Origin: JBOGZD01 sp050697155
GTDB taxonomy: Bacteria; Actinomycetota; Thermoleophilia; Solirubrobacterales; 70-9
Reading direction: 5' to 3'
Length of the DNA: 10,105 nt
NCBI GenBank assembly: GCA_050697155.1
Contig: JBOGZD010000100.1
Coordinates: forward strand, 1-10,105
Shown here piece by piece: positions 5,408-10,105 of this stretch (its first letter is position 1; each line of letters starts with the position of its first letter). Position numbers and translations under genes: made by a program. The notes under the pieces are model-generated. The model worked only from the letters and a program-made list of their open reading frames with translations. It was not told the origin of the DNA and searched no databases.

Positions 5408-6016
5408 TCAGACCGGTGAGGCCGGGGCGCTCGCCCCGTGCGCGGCCCGATAGGGGCCGATCACCTGCTCGGCGCGGGCCTCGAGCTGCTCGAAGTACTC
5501 CGATACCGAGTTGACCCAGAAGGTGATGCAGGCGAGGTGATCGGCGCCGGCGTCGTGGAGGAACTCGACCTTCTCCAGCACCTCCTCGGGGCTGCCGACG
5601 AGGTTGTTGTCCATCGCCAGGGTCGGGTCGCGGCCGGTCTTCGCGAGCGAGATCCGGTGCTGGACCATGCCGCTACTCATGTAGCGGCGCTCTGCCTCCT
5701 CGTGGGTGGGCGCGACGAGACAGGAGAGCTGCGGGGCGGCGATCAGCGAGGCCGGCTCGCGGCCCGCCTCGGCGGCGCGCTCGCGCAGGATCGCGATCCA
5801 CTCGCGCAGCTCCTCGAACGGGCGCCAGCCCGGGATCCAGCCCTCGGCGAGCTCGACCGCGCGCTCGATCGCGCGCTGCTGGTGGCCGCCGACGAGCAGC
5901 GGAAACGGCGAGCGCACCGGCTTCGGGTAGAGCTCGAGCCCCTCGACCCGGTAGTCGCGGCCCTCGAAGCTCACCCTCGGCTCGCGCAGCAGGCGGCCGA
6001 CGAGCTCGACCCCCGC
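5408..6016 (-). pseudogene. LLM-class flavin-dependent oxidoreductase, C-terminal remnant
   Basis: The frame reads AGVELVGRLLREPRVSFEGRDYRVEG, then LVGGHQQRAIERAVELAEGWIPGW and VGSPEEVLEKVEFLHDAGADHLACI, all typical of the C-terminal half of luciferase-like (F420 or FMN) monooxygenases. About 203 codons remain, against roughly 300 or more in the family, so the first third of the TIM barrel is missing. The frame is directly continuous with the upstream M20 peptidase frame, separated only by its TGA at 6019-6017. The first possible start in frame is a GTG at 5974, giving 188 residues. Most likely a deletion joined the two genes and the remnant is inactive. Read-through to an M20-LLM fusion is possible but unsupported. 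Confidence 0.8.
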
Positions 6017-7186
6017 TCACACCTCGGCAATCAACAGCGCCATCAACGCCGCGCGGTCGACCAGCGAGGGAACGCTCACCTGCTCGTCGATCGCGTGGGC
6101 TCCGCCGCCCTCTGGGCCGAGGCCGTCGAGCACCGGGACGCCCTCGGCGGCCGCCAGGTTGCCGTCGCTGACCCCGCCGGCGCTGCCCTCGGCGAGCTCG
6201 AGGCCGAGCAGGGCGCCGAGGGCGCGGGCGCGCTCGGCGGCGGCGGCGATCGCCGGGGTGCGCTCGAGGGGTGGGCGGGAGTGGAGCTCCTCGATCTCGA
6301 GCTCGGCGCCGGACCGCTCCGCACGCAGGTCCGCGAACGCCGCTCGAACCCGGGCCTCCTCGGCGCCGTCGGGGAAGCGGACGTCGATCTCGGCCTCGGC
6401 CCGCGCGGCGATCACGTTCGCGGCGTTGCCGCCGCGGACCAGGCCGCAGTTGATCGTCGTTCCCGCCGCGGGGTCGGCCAGCCGCCGGAGCTCGATCAGG
6501 TGGTCGACGAGCTCGTCGATCGCGCTCACCCCGGCCTCGGGCTCGAGGCCGGCGTGGGCGGCGCGCCCGCGGACCCGCAGGGCGTAGGTGATCCAGCCCT
6601 TGCGCGCCGTCTTCAGCGCGCCGCCGGGGAGCGCCGGCTCGGGGACGAGCGCGATCTGAGCCTCGCGGGCGCGGGCGGCGATCAGGTCGCGGGAGGCGCG
6701 GCTTCCGGTCTCCTCGTCGGCGGTGATGAGAACCCGGACCGGGCGGTGGAGCGCGTCCAGCTCTGAGAGCAGCTCGAGCGCGCCGAGGGTGGCGACGATC
6801 CCGCCGCGCATGTCGAGCACGCCGGGGCCGTGGGCGAGCTCGCTCTCGACCCGGAACGGGCGCGCGGCGGCGGTGCCGGCGGGCCAAACGGTGTCGTAGT
6901 GGCAGAGGACGAGCACGCCCTCCCCCGGCCTCGCCGGCGGCCCGAACTCGGCCTCAAGATGCGGCCCCGCGATGCTTGCGTGTCGGCTCACGCGGCCGTC
7001 GAGGCCGGCGAGCCAGGAGTCGAGCAGATCGGCGACCGGAGCGAGCGCCCCCGGGTCGCCGCTCGGGGCGTCGAGCGAGCTGATCCGGCGAAGGGCGTCG
7101 ACGAGCTCGGCGCGGCGGGCCGCGGCCGCGGCCGCGAGGCGGGGGGCGAGGTCGGCGGCGCCTTCGGCGGCCGCGACCCTATGCAT
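6017..7186 (-). CDS. M20 metallopeptidase, carboxypeptidase G2-like
   Basis: This 389-residue zinc amidohydrolase has the full M20 metal set. H96 and D98 are in VLCHYDTVW, D125 in GPGVLDMRGG, the catalytic E158 and ligand E159 in TADEETGS, E183 in VPEPAL, and a late histidine (about 364) in GGAHAIDE. The dimerisation-domain histidine is H211 in RAAHAGLEPEAGVSAIDEL. The pattern KTARKGW after EPALPGG is typical of the glutamate carboxypeptidase (CPG2) branch, which removes C-terminal acidic residues from folate-like or other N-acyl amino acids. There is no signal peptide, so it is cytoplasmic. The ATG at 7186 overlaps the FAD subunit gene by 8 bases; the longer upstream frame is a shadow of that gene. 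The actual amide substrate is unknown. Confidence 0.92.
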   Translation of the reverse strand: MHRVAAAEGAADLAPRLAAAAAARRAELVDALRRISSLDAPSGDPGALAPVADLLDSWLAGLDGRVSRHASIAGPHLEAEFGPPARPGEGVLVLCHYDTVWPAGTAAARPFRVESELAHGPGVLDMRGGIVATLGALELLSELDALHRPVRVLITADEETGSRASRDLIAARAREAQIALVPEPALPGGALKTARKGWITYALRVRGRAAHAGLEPEAGVSAIDELVDHLIELRRLADPAAGTTINCGLVRGGNAANVIAARAEAEIDVRFPDGAEEARVRAAFADLRAERSGAELEIEELHSRPPLERTPAIAAAAERARALGALLGLELAEGSAGGVSDGNLAAAEGVPVLDGLGPEGGGAHAIDEQVSVPSLVDRAALMALLIAEV

Positions 7187-8111
7187 CCCCCGCCCCGCCC
7201 TCGGTTCCGGCTCCGTCCCCGGCGACAGACTCTCCTCCCGCGCCCCGCGCTTCTGCGACCGCCGCCCGCACCGCCCGTCCCGTAAGGACGCCGACCAGAT
7301 GGCGCTTGTAGTCGACCGAGCCATTCGCGTCTTCGACCGGGTCGGCGGCGTCGGCGGCGAGCTCCCCCGGTCGCTCGAGCGCGTCCTCGAGCTCCCCGAT
7401 CGAAGCGGCGCTGAGGAGCTCCTCGGCCGCCTCGGCCCGCGCCGCGACCACGCCCGCCGAGCCGACCGCGAGCCGGACGTCGGCCAGCCGCTCGCCGTCG
7501 AGGCGGAGGTGACAGGCGACCGTGATCGCGGGGCGCTCATGGAAGGCGAACTTGCGGTGGACGATCGCGGCGCCGGGGGCGGCCTCCGGCACCAGCACCG
7601 CGGTCAGCAGCTCGCCGTGCTCGAGCGCGTTCTCGAACGGCCCGCGGACGAACTCGCCGATCCCGATCTGCCGCGGCTCGCCGCCGCCCCGGCGCGCCTC
7701 GACGATTCCCTCCGCGGCGAGCAGGAAGGTCGCCGGGTCGGAGTGCGGGTCGGCGAAGCAGAGGTTGCCGCCGATCGACCCCATCGTCCGCACCCGCAGG
7801 TTGCCCACCTTCCGCTCCATTGCCGCCAGCGCCGGCCACTGGGCGCGGATGGTCGGGTGGCGCTCGATCGCGCGGTGGGTCTCGGCGGCGCCGATCCGAA
7901 GGTGCCCGTCGCGGGGCTCGATCCCGCGCAGCTCCTCGATCGCCTTCAGGTCGATCACGTGCGGGTACTCGGCGAAGCCGAACTTGAACAGCAGGAAGAG
8001 CTCGCTGCCGCCGACGTAGACGACGGCGTCATCGCCGTGGCGCTCGAGCAGCTCGCTTGCCTCCTCGACCGTCGCCGGCCGGTGGCGCTCGAACGGTGGC
8101 AGCGCGGTCAC
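7179..8111 (-). CDS. CoxM/XdhB-type FAD-binding subunit of a molybdenum hydroxylase
   Basis: This 310-residue protein has the FAD domain of the xanthine dehydrogenase/CO dehydrogenase medium subunit. The first flavin loop is VGGSELFLLFKFG (33-45). The second is TMGSIGGNLCFADPHSDPAT (109-128), the family signature. The CODH C-terminal domain ends with DYKRHLVGVLTGRAVRAA, followed by a Gly/Ala/Glu-rich tail of about 25 residues. In such complexes this subunit passes electrons from [2Fe-2S] centres to the acceptor. The partner genes (2Fe-2S small subunit, molybdopterin large subunit) are not in the window; they could lie upstream, right of 10105. The GTG start overlaps the aminotransferase stop (GTGA). 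The first loop has SELFLLFK where many relatives have a TDLLVxMK-like sequence. Confidence 0.9.
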   Translation of the reverse strand: MTALPPFERHRPATVEEASELLERHGDDAVVYVGGSELFLLFKFGFAEYPHVIDLKAIEELRGIEPRDGHLRIGAAETHRAIERHPTIRAQWPALAAMERKVGNLRVRTMGSIGGNLCFADPHSDPATFLLAAEGIVEARRGGGEPRQIGIGEFVRGPFENALEHGELLTAVLVPEAAPGAAIVHRKFAFHERPAITVACHLRLDGERLADVRLAVGSAGVVAARAEAAEELLSAASIGELEDALERPGELAADAADPVEDANGSVDYKRHLVGVLTGRAVRAAVAEARGAGGESVAGDGAGTEGGAGDA

Positions 8112-9292
8112 GCGGCCACCGTCTCCTCGCTCTCGGAGAGCACCCGCAACGTCGCCTCGGCGCCGGCGGCGAGGTCGACGTCGACGCCGAGGTCCGCCAG
8201 CCCGCGGCCAAAGGCCGACACGGCGACGAGCGGATACAGCGATCGCGCCCCCGGCCCCATGTGACCGAGGCGGAACAGCTTCTCGGTCAGCTCGCCGTAG
8301 CCGCCGGAGAGCATCACCCCGTAGCGCTCGCGGATGTGGGCCAGGGTGGGCTTCACCGCGGCGCCCTCCGGGCAGCGGATCGCGGTGACGCAGTTGGCGG
8401 CGTAGTCCTCGCTTCGCGGCCAGAGCTCGAGCCCCATCGCCTTGACGCCCTCGCGGCAGGCGCGGGCGGCGGTCGCGTGGCGGGCGATCACCGCGTCGAG
8501 CCCGTCGTCGAGGCACTCGCCGACGGCGGCGTGGATGCCGTTTATGTCGGAGACCGACGGGGTGTAGGGGTACTTCACCCGGCCGCCCTCGATCCAGACC
8601 TCGCGCCAGTCGAGCAGCGACAGGTAGGTGCCCCGGGGCGCGTTCGGGTTGCGCTCGATCGCCGCCCAGGCGTCCTCGCCGACGATGCACAGCGACATCC
8701 CGGGCGGCCCGGCGAGGCACTTCTGCGGCCCGCCGACGCAGATGTCGACGTCCCAGTCGTCGGTGAGCAGCTCGGTGCCGCCGACCGCGGAGACGACGTC
8801 GGCGAACATCAGCGCCCCCGCCTGCTTGGCGAGCGGGCCGATCTCGGCGAGCGGGTTCTCGACCCCGGACGGGGTCTCGGAATGGACCAGAGCGACGAAT
8901 TCGAAGTCGCCGTGGCGCTCGAGCTCCTCGCCCACCTGCGCGGGGTCGAGCGCCTCGTCGTAGGGGACCTCGACCTCGACCACCTCGGCCTCATAGGTGC
9001 GAAGCCAGTCGCCGAACCACTTCGCGTACACCCCGGAGACGAGGTTGAGGCACTTCATTCCCGGGCGGACGACGCCGCGCGCCGCGGCCTCGATCCCGAG
9101 CACCGCCTCGCCCTGCATCAGGACGACGTCCTTGGTGGTGCGAAACAGCTCGGCGACCATCCGCTCGGTCTCGCGGAAGCGCTCCTGGAAGACCGGGTCG
9201 TAGTCGAAGATCATCGGCCGCCCCTGGGCCTGCTGGACCCGGAGCGACGACATCGTCGGCCCGGCGCTGAGTGTGAAGTCCGGTTCATGCAT
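8108..9292 (-). CDS. Class V aminotransferase, pyridoxamine-pyruvate/AGXT-like
   Basis: This 394-residue PLP enzyme has the substrate-cap glutamate E62 in MQGEAVLGIEAA, D165 in FADVVSAVGG (pairing with the pyridine nitrogen), the Schiff-base K191 in GGPQKCLAGPPG and R341 in RLGHMGP, the expected carboxylate-binding arginine. Segments such as FDYDPVFQ, NLVSGVYAKWFG, EVPYDEALDP and TPSVSDINGI resemble pyridoxamine-pyruvate aminotransferase as I remember it. A second arginine there (in SGRGE) is tyrosine here (SGGYGE). The wider family includes alanine-glyoxylate and ureidoglycine-glyoxylate aminotransferases, so the amino donor is uncertain. A strong AGGAGG lies 8 bases before the ATG. It overlaps the FAD subunit by 4 bases. 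Confidence 0.9.
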   Translation of the reverse strand: MHEPDFTLSAGPTMSSLRVQQAQGRPMIFDYDPVFQERFRETERMVAELFRTTKDVVLMQGEAVLGIEAAARGVVRPGMKCLNLVSGVYAKWFGDWLRTYEAEVVEVEVPYDEALDPAQVGEELERHGDFEFVALVHSETPSGVENPLAEIGPLAKQAGALMFADVVSAVGGTELLTDDWDVDICVGGPQKCLAGPPGMSLCIVGEDAWAAIERNPNAPRGTYLSLLDWREVWIEGGRVKYPYTPSVSDINGIHAAVGECLDDGLDAVIARHATAARACREGVKAMGLELWPRSEDYAANCVTAIRCPEGAAVKPTLAHIRERYGVMLSGGYGELTEKLFRLGHMGPGARSLYPLVAVSAFGRGLADLGVDVDLAAGAEATLRVLSESEETVAA

Positions 9293-9300
9293 CTCTCTCT

Positions 9301-9306
9301 CCTCCT
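9301..9306 (-). promoter_or_regulatory. Ribosome binding site of the aminotransferase gene
   Basis: AGGAGG on the minus strand is followed by an AGAGAGAG spacer and the ATG at 9292. It confirms this start against the internal Met14 and indicates fresh initiation within the operon, unlike the overlapping genes downstream. Confidence 0.75.
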
Positions 9307-9325
9307 CTTCCTCGTAACAATTTGA

Positions 9326-10105
9326 TCACCCCTTCCCGAGCAGGCGCGCGACGCTCAGGGCGAGCACCGAGGCGGTGGCGACCGCCGCCTCGGTGCCGTC
9401 GGGCGAGGCGAACTGGTCCGCGCCGCGGTCGGTGTGGAACTCCCACCCGTCAGCCCGGCCGATCCCGATCAGCGCCGACGGCACGCGGCGCGAGACGTCG
9501 CCGAAGTCGGTGGCGAAGGGAAGCGGCGGCGGGTCGGGAACGAAGTCGCGCCCGGCGGCCTCGAACGCCCCGGCGACGGCCTCCCTGACGCCCTCGTCCG
9601 CAACGATGCCGGTGATCGCGCGAGCCGTCTCCCAGCCCGCCTCGGGAAGGCGCGAGCGCAGCTCAGCCGCGAGGGAGTCGAGCTCGCCCTCGGAGTCGGT
9701 GGTGACGAGGTAGGTCGCGCGGAGCGCGAACCCCGCACCCTCCTCGACGTCGCCGTCGAGCACCAGGCGCTCGAGCATGATCGCGTCGGAGCGCTGGCCC
9801 GCGACCGCCTCGAGGGCGGCCACGGCGGCGTCGCGAGGCGGCTCGACCGCCTCGTCCATCGTTCGCGCCCCCGGGACCGTCGCGACCAGCCGGCGCATCC
9901 AGCGCGACTCGAGCGAGACCGTGTCGATGAACTCGGGGTGAGCGTAGAGCGCGGCGTCGAGCCCGTCCCAGATCCCGGCGGCGGCGGTCAGCTCCTTGCC
10001 GCCGCCGCGCTCGACCGTCCTGGGGGCGTGGAGCTCGTCGGCCGGGCAGCCGATCACCTCGACGGCGCCGCCGAGGCCGTCGCGGAGCTCGGCGAGGGCG
10101 AGGGC
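9326..10105 (-). CDS. M20 family amidohydrolase (AbgB/M20D-like), 5' end outside window
   Basis: 260 codons are visible, ending in a TGA at 9328-9326; the gene enters from the right edge, so its N-terminus with the first metal ligands is missing. It shows GCPADEL, the glycine-rich RGGGKELTAAAGIWDGLDAALYAHP, typical of the M20D branch (aminobenzoyl-glutamate, N-acyl amino acid and indoleacetyl amino acid hydrolases), and then a lid domain. It ends with FATDFGDVSRRVP and WEFHTDRGADQF, where the late histidine ligand is expected. It hydrolyses an amide bond of an N-acylated amino acid or related compound. The aminotransferase starts 33 bases downstream in the same direction, so both belong to one operon. 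Allantoate amidohydrolase is a less likely alternative because of the GGGK motif. Confidence 0.85.
   Translation of the reverse strand, partial: ALALAELRDGLGGAVEVIGCPADELHAPRTVERGGGKELTAAAGIWDGLDAALYAHPEFIDTVSLESRWMRRLVATVPGARTMDEAVEPPRDAAVAALEAVAGQRSDAIMLERLVLDGDVEEGAGFALRATYLVTTDSEGELDSLAAELRSRLPEAGWETARAITGIVADEGVREAVAGAFEAAGRDFVPDPPPLPFATDFGDVSRRVPSALIGIGRADGWEFHTDRGADQFASPDGTEAAVATASVLALSVARLLGKG

Noticed and set aside
5438..6766. 442-residue plus-strand frame
   Set aside because: Antisense to the M20 and LLM frames, repetitive in composition and without motifs.
7187..7540. N-terminal extension of the M20 peptidase
   Set aside because: It overlaps the FAD subunit gene in another frame and is Ser/Arg-rich; family similarity starts after the ATG at 7186.
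8112..8720. N-terminal extension of the FAD subunit
   Set aside because: It lies within the aminotransferase gene in another frame; the CoxM family begins at the GTG at 8111, which overlaps the aminotransferase stop.
1..10105. CRISPR array, rRNA, riboswitch, insertion sequence transposase
   Set aside because: No spaced repeat array, rRNA signature, known riboswitch core or transposase motif was seen on either strand.

Overview
The window is very GC-rich DNA with strong G/C preference at third codon positions. It carries a PspC-type sensor kinase, a CoxM-like FAD subunit and tight GTGA gene overlaps. This fits a high-GC actinomycetote, perhaps of the Thermoleophilia/Solirubrobacterales type, but the lineage is inferred from style and no marker gene is present.

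Left part (1-1209): the only two plus-strand genes are a DUF4160 protein and a DUF2442 protein, a toxin-antitoxin-like pair. They lie between two partial matches to an initiator tRNA-Met. The left match (113-133) has the anticodon side and the right match (1117-1153) has the T-arm and acceptor side. Both share the 13-bp core cgacctccgggtt. Just inside each core lies a tandem repeat pair with 11-bp period (238-258 and 980-998), as expected of integrase arm sites. Joining the two cores would rebuild a continuous tRNA 3' segment, the usual form of a phage or ICE attP. The 1.03-kb segment can therefore be read as a very small integrative element without its own integrase, or a remnant of one. This is the most novel item in the window.

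Middle (1210-5407, all minus strand): an NmrA-like atypical SDR oxidoreductase, then an operon read right to left. The operon contains a DMT/EamA-type transporter broken by a one-base frameshift near 4383, a PspC-domain histidine kinase, and its NarL/LuxR-type response regulator. The gaps flanking this operon hold palindromes and two diverged copies of an intergenic repeat, in opposite orientation.

Right part (5408-10105, minus strand): a catabolic-looking operon read right to left. It contains an M20 amidohydrolase (cut by the window edge), a class V aminotransferase resembling pyridoxamine-pyruvate aminotransferase, a CoxM-type FAD subunit of a molybdenum hydroxylase, and an M20 peptidase of the carboxypeptidase G2 type. 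It ends with the C-terminal part of an LLM flavin oxidoreductase, lying in frame directly after the M20 stop codon. Short overlaps imply translational coupling. Together they suggest breakdown of an N-heterocycle or amide compound: hydroxylation, amide hydrolysis, transamination and perhaps flavin-dependent oxygenation. The substrate cannot be read from the sequence.
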